Part shown: positions 43,347-52,004 of the stretch, piece after piece
Numbering within the stretch: the stretch's first letter is position 1
Layout: each line of letters begins with the position of its first letter
Assembly (NCBI RefSeq): GCF_958439165.1
Contig: NZ_OY288123.1
Location: forward strand, 62,001 to 126,000
DNA from: an uncultured Hydrogenophaga sp.
GTDB taxonomy: Bacteria; Pseudomonadota; Gammaproteobacteria; Burkholderiales; Burkholderiaceae_C
Direction: 5' to 3'
Length of the DNA: 64,000 bases
The notes under the pieces: model-generated
The model's database searches: none
What the model was told of the DNA's origin: nothing
The model's input: the letters and a program-made list of their open reading frames with translations, nothing else
Position numbers and translations under genes: made by a program

Positions 43347-43898
43347 ATGACCGACAACCCCCCGAACCCCCGCGACGTCATCGTTCTGGGCGGCGGCTGC
43401 TTCTGGTGCACCGAGGCGGTGTTCGTGCAGGTGCGCGGCATCACCGACGTTGAATCCGGCTACAGCAATGGCCATGTGGTGCAGCCCAGCTACGAGCAGG
43501 TCTGCAGCGGCAACACCGGGCACAACGAAGTGGTGCGGCTGGAATTCGACCCGGCGGTCATCGCGCTGCGCGACATCCTGTCGATCTTCTTCCTGATCCA
43601 CGACCCCACCACGCTCAACCGCCAGGGCAACGATGTGGGCACCCAGTACCGCAGCGGGATCTACGCCACCAGCGATGCACAGCTGGCCGAGGCCCGGGCT
43701 TTTGTGGATGAAGTGGTGCAGGAGCAGATCTACGCCCGCCCGGTGGTCACCGAGCTGGTGCCGCTGTCGAACTACTGGCCTGCCGAGGACTACCACCAGG
43801 ACTTTTTCGAGCGCAATCCGCACCAGGGTTACTGCATGGCAGTGGCCGCACCGAAGGTGGCCAAGTTCCGTCAGACCTTCAGCCGGTTCGCGAAGTGA
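43347..43898 (+). CDS. msrA: peptide-methionine (S)-S-oxide reductase
   Basis: A 183-residue enzyme that repairs oxidised methionine with thioredoxin. GGGCFWCTE at residues 15-23 carries catalytic Cys18. GNDVGTQYRSGIY and the C-terminal YHQDFFERNPHQGYC, whose Cys is a candidate resolving residue, follow. The 3' end overlaps the convergent transporter gene by 20 bp. Confidence 0.95.
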   Translation: MTDNPPNPRDVIVLGGGCFWCTEAVFVQVRGITDVESGYSNGHVVQPSYEQVCSGNTGHNEVVRLEFDPAVIALRDILSIFFLIHDPTTLNRQGNDVGTQYRSGIYATSDAQLAEARAFVDEVVQEQIYARPVVTELVPLSNYWPAEDYHQDFFERNPHQGYCMAVAAPKVAKFRQTFSRFAK

Positions 43899-44760
43899 CG
43901 GACATCAGGCGGGGCCACAACACGCTCACCGCGAGTCCGGCCAGCACCAGGCCGCAGGCCAGCAATTTCCAGCCCGGCAGCCCTTCGCCCAGCGCCAGCG
44001 CCGACGCGCCCATGCCGAACACCGGCACCAGCAAGGCCATGGGCGTGACGGTGGCCGCCGGGTGCCGGGCCAGCAGCCAGTTCCAGACGCCGTAACCGAA
44101 CAGCGTGTTGCCCAGGGCCTGCCAGACCACGCTGGCCCAGACGCCGGGGCCGGCCTGCTGCAGTGCGTGACCGATGGCCTGCGGGCCCTCCACGGCGAGC
44201 GAGATCAGCAACAGCGGCGGCACTGCGAAGGCACTGCTCCACACCATGAAGTGCAGCATGTTCACCGGCCCGAGCGACTTCACCACCAGGTTGGCGCAGG
44301 CCCAGAAGAAGGCGGCGCCCAGCACCAGGCCCACGCCGGCTGCCGTGACGGTGGCATCGAGGTGCGAGCCGATGATGGACAGCCCGCCCACCGCCAGCAG
44401 CAGGCCGGCGATCTGCCACGGGCGCACCCGCTCCCGCAGAAGCCACATCGACAGGCCGATGGTGAAGAACACCTGGGTCTGCACCACCAGGGACGACAGG
44501 CCGGGTGCGATCCGGCCGTCGATGGCCAGGAACAGCAGCCCGAACTGACCCACCCCCAGCAGCACGCCGAAGGCGGCCATCCTGGACCAGGGCGCAGCGG
44601 GGCGCGGCACGAACAGCAGCCAGGGCAGGGCCGAGAGCGCAAAGCGCAGCGTGGCAAACAGGAAGGGCGGGAGCCCGTCCAGGCCCCAGCGGATCACCAC
44701 GAAATTGGTGCCCCAGACCGCCACCACGGACAGGGCCAGCAGAAGATGGGTCAGCGGCAT
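43879..44760 (-). CDS. EamA-family exporter (YdeD/RhtA-like)
   Basis: A 293-residue ten-helix DMT transporter. It opens with VVAVWGTNFVVIRWGLDGLPP, typical of the amino-acid-exporter branch (E. coli YdeD/EamA exports cysteine metabolites). The second EamA repeat begins near residue 150 (GLVLGAAFFWACANL). The 3' end overlaps msrA by 20 bp on the opposite strand. The znuA gene lies 15 bp upstream, so read-through from the zinc operon is possible. Confidence 0.87.
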   Translation of the reverse strand: MPLTHLLLALSVVAVWGTNFVVIRWGLDGLPPFLFATLRFALSALPWLLFVPRPAAPWSRMAAFGVLLGVGQFGLLFLAIDGRIAPGLSSLVVQTQVFFTIGLSMWLLRERVRPWQIAGLLLAVGGLSIIGSHLDATVTAAGVGLVLGAAFFWACANLVVKSLGPVNMLHFMVWSSAFAVPPLLLISLAVEGPQAIGHALQQAGPGVWASVVWQALGNTLFGYGVWNWLLARHPAATVTPMALLVPVFGMGASALALGEGLPGWKLLACGLVLAGLAVSVLWPRLMSVTSRTG

Positions 44761-44775
44761 CCCGGGAGCATGGCG

Positions 44776-45732
44776 TCAGTCGCCGCGGGCGGCTGTCACC
44801 AGGGCGCGGGTGTTGTGGCGCATGAGCTCGATGTAGGTGGCGGCCGGGCCGCCGGCGGGCGATAGCGAATCGGAAAACAGGGCGCCGGAAGGCTTCACGC
44901 CGGTCTCACGGGCGATCTGCTCCATCAGGCGCGGATCGGCAATGCTCTCCATGAACAGGGCCTTCACCTTTTCCTGCCGGATCTGTCGCACCAGCCGGGC
45001 CACACCCTGTGCAGAGGCTTCGCTTTCGGTGCTCACGCCTTGTGCTGCCAGGAAGCGCACGCCGTAGTCCCGGGCGTAGTACCCGAACGCATCGTGCGAG
45101 GTGATGACCTTGCGTTGTTCGGCCGGCACGCCGCTCCAGGCCTGGCGGATGTCCTGATCGAGCGCTTTGAGCTGGCCGGCGTAGGCCTGGGCGTTGGCCC
45201 TGTAGGTGTCGCAGCCTGCCGGGTCGGCCTTGCACAGGCCGTCGGCCACGCGCCCGACCATCACCAGCGTCTGGGTGACGCTCTGCCAGGCATGCGGATC
45301 GGTGCCCCCGTGATCGTGCGAATGGCCGTGATTGTGGCCTTTGTGGCCTTTGTGGCCTTTGGCTTCTTTCTGAGCACCTTCGCGCAAGGCATCGATGCCC
45401 TGGGACACCACCACCTGGGGCCCGCGATAGGCCGCCGACTTGAGCAGACGCCCCAGCCAGCCCTCGAATCCCATGCCGATGGAGAACACCGCCTGCGCCT
45501 GTCCGACCTGCCTTGCATGCGCGGGCGTGGGCTGGAACACATGGGCATCGGCACCCGGCCCCACCAGCACGTCCACCGCCACGCGATCACCGCCCACGGT
45601 GCGCACCCAGTCGCCCAGGATGCTGAAGCTGGCCACCACCCGCACCGGTGGAGCGGTCGGCGTCTGGGCCTGGGCCAGCAGCGGCAGGGAGATCAGGGCG
45701 GTGAGCAGGTGGCGGCGTGCAAGCTGGGTCAT
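44776..45732 (-). CDS. znuA: zinc ABC transporter substrate-binding protein ZnuA
   Basis: A 318-residue periplasmic cluster A-I binding protein. The signal peptide contains ARRHLL and ends near AQAQT (residue 22). His64 (DAHVFQP) and His147 (DPHAWQS) are metal ligands, and ITSHDAFGYYARDYG carries the third. A His-rich loop at about residues 126-141 marks zinc rather than manganese. The loop is encoded by three exact 9-bp repeats. It follows znuB by 23 bp. Confidence 0.94.
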   Translation of the reverse strand: MTQLARRHLLTALISLPLLAQAQTPTAPPVRVVASFSILGDWVRTVGGDRVAVDVLVGPGADAHVFQPTPAHARQVGQAQAVFSIGMGFEGWLGRLLKSAAYRGPQVVVSQGIDALREGAQKEAKGHKGHKGHNHGHSHDHGGTDPHAWQSVTQTLVMVGRVADGLCKADPAGCDTYRANAQAYAGQLKALDQDIRQAWSGVPAEQRKVITSHDAFGYYARDYGVRFLAAQGVSTESEASAQGVARLVRQIRQEKVKALFMESIADPRLMEQIARETGVKPSGALFSDSLSPAGGPAATYIELMRHNTRALVTAARGD

Positions 45733-45755
45733 GGCAGTAATGAGCAGTTGGAGAA

Positions 45756-46622
45756 TCAGGCCCGCAGGTGCGAATGTCCGGGGCGGCTGTGGCGCCACAG
45801 GCCATCGGGTGCGGCGACCATGGAGATGGCGTACACCAAGCCCAGGCACAGCACGATCACCGGGCTGGTGGGCCAGTCGGCGTGAAAGGAGATCAGCAGG
45901 CCGGCCAAGCTGGCGGCCAGGGCCAGCAGCGCCGACAGGCCCATGAGCGGCAGGATGCGGACCACCCACAGCCGGGCGGCAGCAGCCGGCAGCACCATCA
46001 GCCCCACCGCCAGCAGGGTACCCAGGGCGTGGAAGCCAGCCACCAGGTTCAGCACCACCAGCACCAGAAAGCCGTGGTGGGCCAGTGCGCTCCAGACACT
46101 CACCCCCCTCAGGAATTCGGGGTCCAGGCTCTCGATCACCAGCGGCCTGAACAAGGCGCGCAGGCCCAGCAGCGTGACCGCCGTGATGCCGCCCAGCAGC
46201 ATGAGGGCGTCGTTGTCGAGCGCCAGGACGGTGCCGAACAGCACATGGAGCAGGTCCACGCTGTTGCCTTTGACCGACACGATCAGCACGCCGCTGGCCA
46301 GCGACAGCAGATAGAAAGCCGCCAGGCTGCTGTCTTCCCGCAGCACCGTGTGCCGCGCCACGAGGCCGGAGCCGACGGCCACCAGCAGGCCCGCCGCGAT
46401 GCCGCCCACCGTCATGGCGGTGAGCGACAGTCCGCTCACCAGATAACCCACCGCTGCACCCGGCAGGATGGCGTGGGCCATGGCGTCGCCGGTGAGGCTC
46501 ATTCTGCGCAGCAGCAGGAACACGCCCACCGGCGCCGCGCCAAGCGACAAGGCCACGCAGCCCAGCAGCGCATGGCGCATGAAGGCGAATTCGGCGAAGG
46601 GAGACCAGAGCAGGTCGATCAT
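45756..46622 (-). CDS. znuB: zinc ABC transporter permease ZnuB
   Basis: A 288-residue inner-membrane permease with about eight helices. It contains the family segment LTGDAMAHAILPGAAVGYL near residues 42-60, which contacts the ATPase. The ATG at 46622 overlaps the znuC stop (ATGA). With ZnuC and ZnuA it imports zinc. Confidence 0.93.
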   Translation of the reverse strand: MIDLLWSPFAEFAFMRHALLGCVALSLGAAPVGVFLLLRRMSLTGDAMAHAILPGAAVGYLVSGLSLTAMTVGGIAAGLLVAVGSGLVARHTVLREDSSLAAFYLLSLASGVLIVSVKGNSVDLLHVLFGTVLALDNDALMLLGGITAVTLLGLRALFRPLVIESLDPEFLRGVSVWSALAHHGFLVLVVLNLVAGFHALGTLLAVGLMVLPAAAARLWVVRILPLMGLSALLALAASLAGLLISFHADWPTSPVIVLCLGLVYAISMVAAPDGLWRHSRPGHSHLRA

Positions 46623-47386
46623 GGGTGGGCTCCATGGGCGGCGTGGGGTTCGTGCACTTCGCACACCTCGGCCTGCTCTTCGAAGGGTTCCTGCAATCGC
46701 TGCGCTTCGTCCCAGTGGGTGTCGGTCAGCACCTCGGCCGTGCGGCCGAAGCGTGCGCGGTGGCGGGCCAGCAGCAAGGTCAGCGGGAAGTGGCGGCGCA
46801 CCTGCTCCAGGTCGTGCAGCACGGCGATCACCGTGCGGCCTTCGGCGTGCCAGCGTTGCAGCAGGGCCAGCAGTTCATCGGTGGTGCGGGGGTCGACGGC
46901 GGTGAATGGCTCGTCCAGCAGGATGACCCGGGCGTCCTGCACCACCAGCCGGGCGAACAGCGCACGTTGCCACTGGCCGCCCGACAGCGTGCCGATGGGT
47001 CGGCTCTCGAACCCGGCCAGCCCCACCGTGTGGATCGCCTCCTGGACCGCTCGGCGATCGGCTGCACCGGGCCGGCGCCACGGACCCAGGCGGTGCCAGC
47101 AGCCCAGGGTCACGAACTCGGCAACGCTGAGCGGGAAGCTGCGGTCGATCGCGCTGGCCTGGGGCAGCCAGGCCACGGCCTCGGCCTTCGGGCCATGCAG
47201 GTGGCCGCCCAGTGGCGCCAGCCGCCCGGCCAGTGCCTTGAGCAGGGTGGACTTGCCGGCCCCGTTCGGTCCGACGACCGCCACCAGGTCGCCCGACTGC
47301 ACCGCCAGGTTCAGGTGGTGCACCGCCGGATGACGGTCGTGACCCAGGGTCAGATCGTGCAGGGCAATCAGGGGATGGTCGGCCAC
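46619..47386 (-). CDS. znuC: zinc ABC transporter ATPase ZnuC
   Basis: A 255-residue ABC ATPase. Walker A GPNGAGKST is at residues 39-47, signature LSGGQWQRA lies mid-protein, and Walker B VILLDEP is followed by the His switch. GTG at 47386 was chosen because it follows the candidate Zur sites and gives the normal domain start. The C-terminus is rich in Glu and His. It is divergent from zur, the regulator gene. Confidence 0.93.
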   Translation of the reverse strand: MADHPLIALHDLTLGHDRHPAVHHLNLAVQSGDLVAVVGPNGAGKSTLLKALAGRLAPLGGHLHGPKAEAVAWLPQASAIDRSFPLSVAEFVTLGCWHRLGPWRRPGAADRRAVQEAIHTVGLAGFESRPIGTLSGGQWQRALFARLVVQDARVILLDEPFTAVDPRTTDELLALLQRWHAEGRTVIAVLHDLEQVRRHFPLTLLLARHRARFGRTAEVLTDTHWDEAQRLQEPFEEQAEVCEVHEPHAAHGAHP

Positions 47387-47402
47387 GGCGGGTTTATGAT
47401 CT

Positions 47403-47447
47403 TGCAACTCAGTTGCGATGCGGCGATCATATCGCAACCTGATTGCA
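47403..47447. promoter_or_regulatory. pair of candidate Zur boxes in the znuC-zur promoter
   Basis: TGCAACTCAGTTGCGAT at 47403-47419 and its inverted relative ATCGCAACCTGATTGCA at 47431-47447 share TGCAA-N4 to 5-TTGCGAT. Each is partly palindromic (GCAAC-N3-GTTGC in the first). Between them GCGAT-CAT-ATCGC (47423-47435) is another dyad. The location upstream of znuC and zur suits zinc-dependent repression of both. Confidence 0.7.
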
Positions 47448-47487
47448 TTAATGATCCGATGGCCTGGTCCCATCGGGAGGAGTCCGA

Positions 47488-48012
47488 GTGTCCCGTACCG
47501 CGCCCCGTGACCCCAGCGCATTCCCCGAGGCGGTGACCGTTCCGCCCGACATCCAGGCCCGCCTGGCACAGGCCGGCCTGCGTCGCACCCTGGCCACCCG
47601 TGCCGTGATCGGGTTGTTCCTGGCGCGTCCGGCCCAGGGGTTCACCCATGCCCAGGTGCTGGCTGCGCTGGAGAGTCGAGGGGCGGCGGTGAACCGGGTG
47701 ACGCTCTACCGCCTGCTGGATCGGCTGGCCGCGATCGGCGTGCTGGAACGTCACACCGACGGCGACCGGACCTGGCGCTTCACACTGGCCGACGGCCCTG
47801 AAGATGCCGCCGTCCCCCGCTTTGAATGCGATGCCTGCCACCAGCAGTTCCGCCTGCCCGATGCGGCCGGTCCGACCCGTGCCGTGGTCGAGCAGCTGCA
47901 GCACACCCTGGCCATGCTGGGGCATCAGGGGGGGCGCATCGACCTGGCGGTGCACGGCACTTGCGCTTCATGTGCCACCTGTACCGGCGAACCCGGCTCC
48001 GGGGGCAGCTGA
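47488..48012 (+). CDS. zur: Fur-family zinc regulator Zur
   Basis: A 174-residue Fur-family repressor. The winged helix contains RVTLYRLLDRL at residues 70-80. The structural zinc site is two CxxC pairs, Cys114/Cys117 and Cys159/Cys162, as in Zur. GTG at 47488 has a strong GGGAGGAG at 47475-47482. Divergence from znuCBA strongly supports Zur over Fur or PerR. Confidence 0.92.
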   Translation: MSRTAPRDPSAFPEAVTVPPDIQARLAQAGLRRTLATRAVIGLFLARPAQGFTHAQVLAALESRGAAVNRVTLYRLLDRLAAIGVLERHTDGDRTWRFTLADGPEDAAVPRFECDACHQQFRLPDAAGPTRAVVEQLQHTLAMLGHQGGRIDLAVHGTCASCATCTGEPGSGGS

Positions 48013-48087
48013 CCACAGCGCTGCTCCTATGGCACGCATGCGACCCTGCATCGGGTCCGGTCCTGGACGGGACGCTACGATCGCCCG

Positions 48088-49035
48088 GTGAACTTCGCCG
48101 AGCACCCCGTCATTGCGTCGCTGACGCCCGTCTTTCTCCTCATCGGTGCCGGCTTCCTGGCCGGCCGTCGCGACTGGATCCGCGACAGTGCCGTGAAAGA
48201 CCTGTCCAACCTGGTCTTCCTGCTGCTGATTCCGTCGCTGCTCTTCCGCACCATGAGCAGCGTGCGTTTCGAGCAGCTCGATCTGCGGCCGATCGCGGCC
48301 TATTTCCCGGCGGCGCTGCTGCTGCTGATGGGGTCGATCGCCTGGCGTGGCTTCAACCGGGCCAGCGTGGTGCGGGCGCTGGCCGGCACCTTCTCCAACA
48401 TGGTCATGATCGGCATCACCCTGGTCGGACTGGCTTACGGGCAGGCCGGGCTGGTCACCTTGCTGACGCTGGTGTCGGTGCACGCGCTCATCCTGCTCAC
48501 GCTCGGCTCGGTCGTGCTGGAGCTGGCAGTGGCGCGGGAGGCACGGGCTGGCGGCCAGCGCGCGCCGCATGTGCTGGAAACAGCCTGGTCGGCCTTCAAG
48601 GGAGCGCTCATCCATCCGATCCCGCTGCCCATCCTGTGCGGCCTGCTCTATGCCCAGACCGGCTGGGGGCTGCCGGCGGTGGTGGACAAGCCGTTGCAGC
48701 TGCTGGGAAGTGCCTTCGGTCCCATCTCGCTGGTGCTGGTGGGCGTGACGCTGGCCCGCACGCCGCTGGGAGGGCACCTGCGCGATGCCCTGTGGATCGC
48801 GGCCTCCAAGAACCTGCTGCTGCCGGCGATGGTGGCGACCTCGTGCTGGATCGCCGGCATCGACGGGCTGCAGTTCACCGTGATGGTGGTGGCTGCAGCA
48901 TTGCCTGTAGGTGCCAACGTGTTCCTGTTTGCCCAGCGTTACGAGGTGGACCAGGAGCTGACCACCGCCAGCATGGGGTTGTCGACCATCCTGGCCATGG
49001 TCACGCTGAGCCTGGTCATGGCACTTACTGGCTGA
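48088..49035 (+). CDS. AEC (auxin efflux carrier) family transporter
   Basis: A 315-residue ten-helix inner-membrane carrier. LTPVFLLIGAGFLAGRRDWI near residues 12-31 and the LSNLVFLLLIPSLLFRTM segment are typical of bacterial AEC members such as MdcF or YfdV. Substrates of the family are often small carboxylates; the one here is unknown. GTG start at 48088. The 3' end overlaps the convergent TM2 gene by 11 bp. Confidence 0.85.
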   Translation: MNFAEHPVIASLTPVFLLIGAGFLAGRRDWIRDSAVKDLSNLVFLLLIPSLLFRTMSSVRFEQLDLRPIAAYFPAALLLLMGSIAWRGFNRASVVRALAGTFSNMVMIGITLVGLAYGQAGLVTLLTLVSVHALILLTLGSVVLELAVAREARAGGQRAPHVLETAWSAFKGALIHPIPLPILCGLLYAQTGWGLPAVVDKPLQLLGSAFGPISLVLVGVTLARTPLGGHLRDALWIAASKNLLLPAMVATSCWIAGIDGLQFTVMVVAAALPVGANVFLFAQRYEVDQELTTASMGLSTILAMVTLSLVMALTG

Positions 49036-49480
49036 TCTTGCGGGCTTCCTCGATCTGGTACCTGAAGTAGTGCTGGATGCCGAAGGCCAGGCTGCCCATG
49101 AATCCCACGGTGCCCACCATCAGGGCAGCGATCAGGGCACCGATGGTCAGCCAGTTGGTGCTGCCGGAACGAGCGTCGCTCGCGTGCTCCGGATTGAAGG
49201 TGCGATTCCATTTCTCGCGGTCCATCAGCGCGTAGATGATGCCCGCCAGGCAGGCGCTGGCCATTGACATGCCCAGCAGAGGGATGAGCACCCACGACAG
49301 CTTGTCGTCCTGTCCGTAGGCGAGCACCCGTTCCACGCCCCACCAGCCCAGGGCAGTGGGCACCGGGTGCAGCCAGCCGACCCAGTCGCCCAGGCCCTTG
49401 AGATAGAAGCGATGCAGGCCCAGGGTGCCGCCCAGGACGGCCAGCACCACCGTGATGGTCTTGTTGCGAGGGCGGGCCAT
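49025..49480 (-). CDS. TM2-domain membrane protein
   Basis: A 151-residue protein with four hydrophobic segments. The first pair forms a TM2 domain with LGGTLGLHRFYLKGLGDW at about residues 16-33. The function of TM2 proteins in bacteria is not known. The start overlaps the stop of the upstream acetyltransferase gene by one base (TGATG), so the two are translated together. Confidence 0.8.
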   Translation of the reverse strand: MARPRNKTITVVLAVLGGTLGLHRFYLKGLGDWVGWLHPVPTALGWWGVERVLAYGQDDKLSWVLIPLLGMSMASACLAGIIYALMDREKWNRTFNPEHASDARSGSTNWLTIGALIAALMVGTVGFMGSLAFGIQHYFRYQIEEARKISQ

Positions 49481-50010
49481 CAGTCTTCCTTCGGGGGGGT
49501 GGCGTCGCCGCTGCCCAGGCTGCGCTGCATCAGCACGATGTCGAGCCAGCGGTCGAACTTCCAGCCGCAGGAGCGGATGGTGCCGGCGTGCTCGAAGCCC
49601 ATGGCGCGGTGCAGACCGACCGAGCCGGCGTTGTCGGAGTCCCCGATGACGGCCATCACCCGCCGCACGCCCGCTCGCTCCAGGGCGGCCAGCAGCTCGG
49701 TCATGAGCAGGCGTCCCAGGCCCTGTCCGGCCGCATCGTGCGCCATGTAGATCGAGTCTTCCACCGAGAAGCGGTAGGCCGGGCGGGGCTTGAACCAGTT
49801 GCCGTAAGCAAAGCCGCGCACCGTTCCGGCGTCGTCCTCCACCACCAGCCAGGGCAGGCCCTTGCCCAGCACATCGGCCCGGCGGGTCGTCATGTCGGCC
49901 TCGGTGGGCGGCGTGGTTTCGAAGGTGCCGGTGCCGTGCAGCACATGGTGCGCGTAGATGGCGGTGATGGCGGGAAGGTCGGTGTCGCGACTGGGGCGGA
50001 TCAGGGGCAT
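49480..50010 (-). CDS. GNAT N-acetyltransferase (phosphinothricin acetyltransferase-like)
   Basis: A 176-residue GNAT enzyme. Acetyl-CoA-binding QGLGRLLMTEL lies near residues 94-104. The N-terminal ITAIYAHHVLHGTGTFET and the C-terminal KFDRWLDIVLMQRSLG are typical of the PAT/YncA subgroup, which acetylates amino-acid analogues such as methionine sulfone. The natural substrate here is unknown. The start at 50010 is 229 bp from the divergent rpsP. Confidence 0.87.
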   Translation of the reverse strand: MPLIRPSRDTDLPAITAIYAHHVLHGTGTFETTPPTEADMTTRRADVLGKGLPWLVVEDDAGTVRGFAYGNWFKPRPAYRFSVEDSIYMAHDAAGQGLGRLLMTELLAALERAGVRRVMAVIGDSDNAGSVGLHRAMGFEHAGTIRSCGWKFDRWLDIVLMQRSLGSGDATPPKED

Positions 50011-50054
50011 GAGGAAAGAGGTATGAATGCCGGTCCCGGTTGGGGGCGGCGGGC

Positions 50055-50239
50055 TATAATCACGGGTTTTGTGGCGTTCCGCTGACCGGGTGGTCAGTCG
50101 TGTCTGGAGTGCTGCAATGATTGGGTCGCCGGTTCGGATGCCTGGGAAGGCGTTTCGGCTGTGACCCGAAAGCGGATTGAAAGATCCGCTGGTGCGTTGC
50201 GATGTTCGCAGCGTTGCCGAACCACCCGAAGGATAAATC
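50055..50239 (+). promoter_or_regulatory. rpsP promoter and long leader
   Basis: TATAAT at 50055-50060 gives a transcript start near 50068 and a leader of about 170 nt before rpsP. The leader holds a hairpin AGCGGAT/ATCCGCT (50171-50190, loop TGAAAG). AAGGA lies near 50230 before the ATG. No clear -35 hexamer is visible. A structured leader might allow autoregulation by a ribosomal protein, but that is a guess. Confidence 0.6.
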
Positions 50240-50497
50240 ATGGTCGTGATCCGACTCTCCCGCGGCGGCGCCAAGGCCCGTCCGTTCTACAACATCGTGA
50301 TCGCCGACAAGCGCGCCCGCCGCGACGGCCGCTTCATCGAGCGCATCGGCTTCTACAACCCGCTGGCCCGCGGTGGCGAAGAGCCGCTGCGCATTGCCCA
50401 GGACCGCCTGAACCACTGGCTGAGCGTCGGCGCCACCCCGTCCGACACCGTGGCCCGCCTGGTCAAGCAGGCCGCTGCCGCCACCCCGGCAGCCTGA
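50240..50497 (+). CDS. rpsP: 30S ribosomal protein S16
   Basis: An 85-residue S16 with the standard start MVVIRLSRGGAKARPFYNIV and the RDGRFIERIGFYNP core. It heads the rpsP-rimM-trmD-rplS operon, which links 30S protein, 30S maturation, tRNA methylation and 50S protein. Confidence 0.97.
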   Translation: MVVIRLSRGGAKARPFYNIVIADKRARRDGRFIERIGFYNPLARGGEEPLRIAQDRLNHWLSVGATPSDTVARLVKQAAAATPAA

Positions 50498-50523
50498 TCG
50501 GCCTTCCGCGGATCCGCTCCCTC

Positions 50524-51111
50524 ATGTCGGCGGCATTTCAGGCCTCGGCCCTGCCGGCCGATGCGATCGAACTGGGACGGATCGGCGAGGCCTGGGGCAT
50601 CAAGGGCTGGGTCCGCATCCAGCCTCACAGCGCCGACACCGCAGCGCTGTTCGCCTCCAAGGACTGGTACCTCCAGCCGCCCGAACCCCGGTTCGCGCGC
50701 GGCTTTTCTGCTTTCCAGGGCAGCGTGCAGTCGCGGGTGGCCGAAATCAAGGTCCACGCCGACGGAGTCGTTGCCCGCCTGGAGGGCATGGACGACCGCA
50801 ACGCTGCCGAGGCCCTCAAGGGTGTCCGCATCCATCTGCCGCGCAGCGCCTTCCCGGCCACGCCGGAGGGCGAGTACTACTGGGTCGATCTGATCGGCCT
50901 TCAGGTTTTCAACCGCGAGGGCATCGATCTCGGCGTGGTGCGCGATCTCATGCCCACCGGCCCCACCTCGGTGCTGGTGCTCGAGTACCCGGTTGTGCAG
51001 GACGGGGTCGAGACCGTGGCCGAGCGCCTCATTCCCTTCGTGTCCGCCTACATCGACGACGTGGACCGCACGGCGCGCCGCATCACGGCCGACTGGGGCG
51101 TCGACTACTGA
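50524..51111 (+). CDS. rimM: 16S rRNA maturation factor RimM
   Basis: A 195-residue protein that helps 30S head assembly. The N-terminal domain opens with ELGRIGEAWGIKGWVRI, and the C-terminal PRC barrel begins at EGEYYWVDLIG with conserved Tyr-Tyr-Trp. It lies 26 bp after rpsP and 16 bp before trmD. Confidence 0.95.
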   Translation: MSAAFQASALPADAIELGRIGEAWGIKGWVRIQPHSADTAALFASKDWYLQPPEPRFARGFSAFQGSVQSRVAEIKVHADGVVARLEGMDDRNAAEALKGVRIHLPRSAFPATPEGEYYWVDLIGLQVFNREGIDLGVVRDLMPTGPTSVLVLEYPVVQDGVETVAERLIPFVSAYIDDVDRTARRITADWGVDY

Positions 51112-51127
51112 AGCCCGGGGCTGCCCC

Positions 51128-51904
51128 ATGCGCTTCGACGTCATCACGCTCTTCCCCGAACTCTTCGAACCGTTTCTGAAGCACGGCATCACCCGCCGGG
51201 CTTTCGAATCGCGCCAGGTCGACGTGCGCCTCTGGAACCCGCGCGACCATGCCGACGGCAACTACCGCCGGGTCGACGACCGTCCTTTCGGCGGCGGGCC
51301 CGGCATGGTCATGATGGCCGAGCCCCTGTGGCGTTGCCTGCAGGCCATCCGCTCCGACCGGGCCGAACCCGAGCAGGCGCGAGGCCCGGTGATCCTGTTT
51401 TCTCCCATCGGTGAACGCCTGGACCATGCGGCGGTGGAGCGCTGGGCCGACAGCCCGGGCGCGATCCTGGTGTGCGGCCGCTACGAAGGCATTGATCAGC
51501 GCTTCATCGATACCTGCGTGGATCGCCAGATCAGCCTGGGCGACTTCGTGCTGTCCGGCGGCGAGCTGCCGGCCATGGCCCTGATGGACGCGGTGGCCCG
51601 GCTCCAGCCTGGGGTGCTGGGTGATGAAGGCAGCCACCAGCAGGACAGCTTCAATTCCGCGCTCGACGGTCTGCTGGACAGTCCGCACCACACCCGTCCC
51701 GAGGTGTGGGAAGGGCCGAAAGGTCCCCTGGGCGTCCCCGAAGTGCTGCTCGGCGGCAACCACGCCCACATTGCGCGCTACCGCCGTGAGCGCAGTCTGC
51801 AGCTGACCGCCCGCCTGCGCCCGGACCTGATCGACGTGGCCCGGCAGTCCGGCCGCCTCAGCCGCGCGGACGAGTCGTTCCTGCGATCCGAAGGCTTGCT
51901 ATAA
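51128..51904 (+). CDS. trmD: tRNA (guanine-N1)-methyltransferase
   Basis: A 258-residue SPOUT methyltransferase that makes m1G37 in tRNA and prevents frameshifting. MRFDVITLFPELF at the start, DDRPFGGGPGMVM, and the knot-region CGRYEGIDQRF and LSGGELPAM are diagnostic. The stop codon overlaps a good -10 box for the next gene. Confidence 0.97.
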   Translation: MRFDVITLFPELFEPFLKHGITRRAFESRQVDVRLWNPRDHADGNYRRVDDRPFGGGPGMVMMAEPLWRCLQAIRSDRAEPEQARGPVILFSPIGERLDHAAVERWADSPGAILVCGRYEGIDQRFIDTCVDRQISLGDFVLSGGELPAMALMDAVARLQPGVLGDEGSHQQDSFNSALDGLLDSPHHTRPEVWEGPKGPLGVPEVLLGGNHAHIARYRRERSLQLTARLRPDLIDVARQSGRLSRADESFLRSEGLL

Positions 51905-51905
51905 T
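51900..51905 (+). promoter_or_regulatory. internal promoter for rplS (extended -10)
   Basis: TTGCTATAAT (51896-51905) is an extended -10 that overlaps the trmD stop codon. rplS starts 100 bp downstream. It would let L19 be made independently of the rest of the operon. The -35 match (TTCCTG, 51879-51884) is weak. Confidence 0.55.
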
Positions 51906-52004
51906 CTCGGGTTGTTCGATCCTCTGACCGGCCGCTGTGGCCGAGCGAACCGCCGGATCTGCAGCCTTTAGTGCAGCGCGGTCACGATCGTGAAAGTGGA
52001 AACC

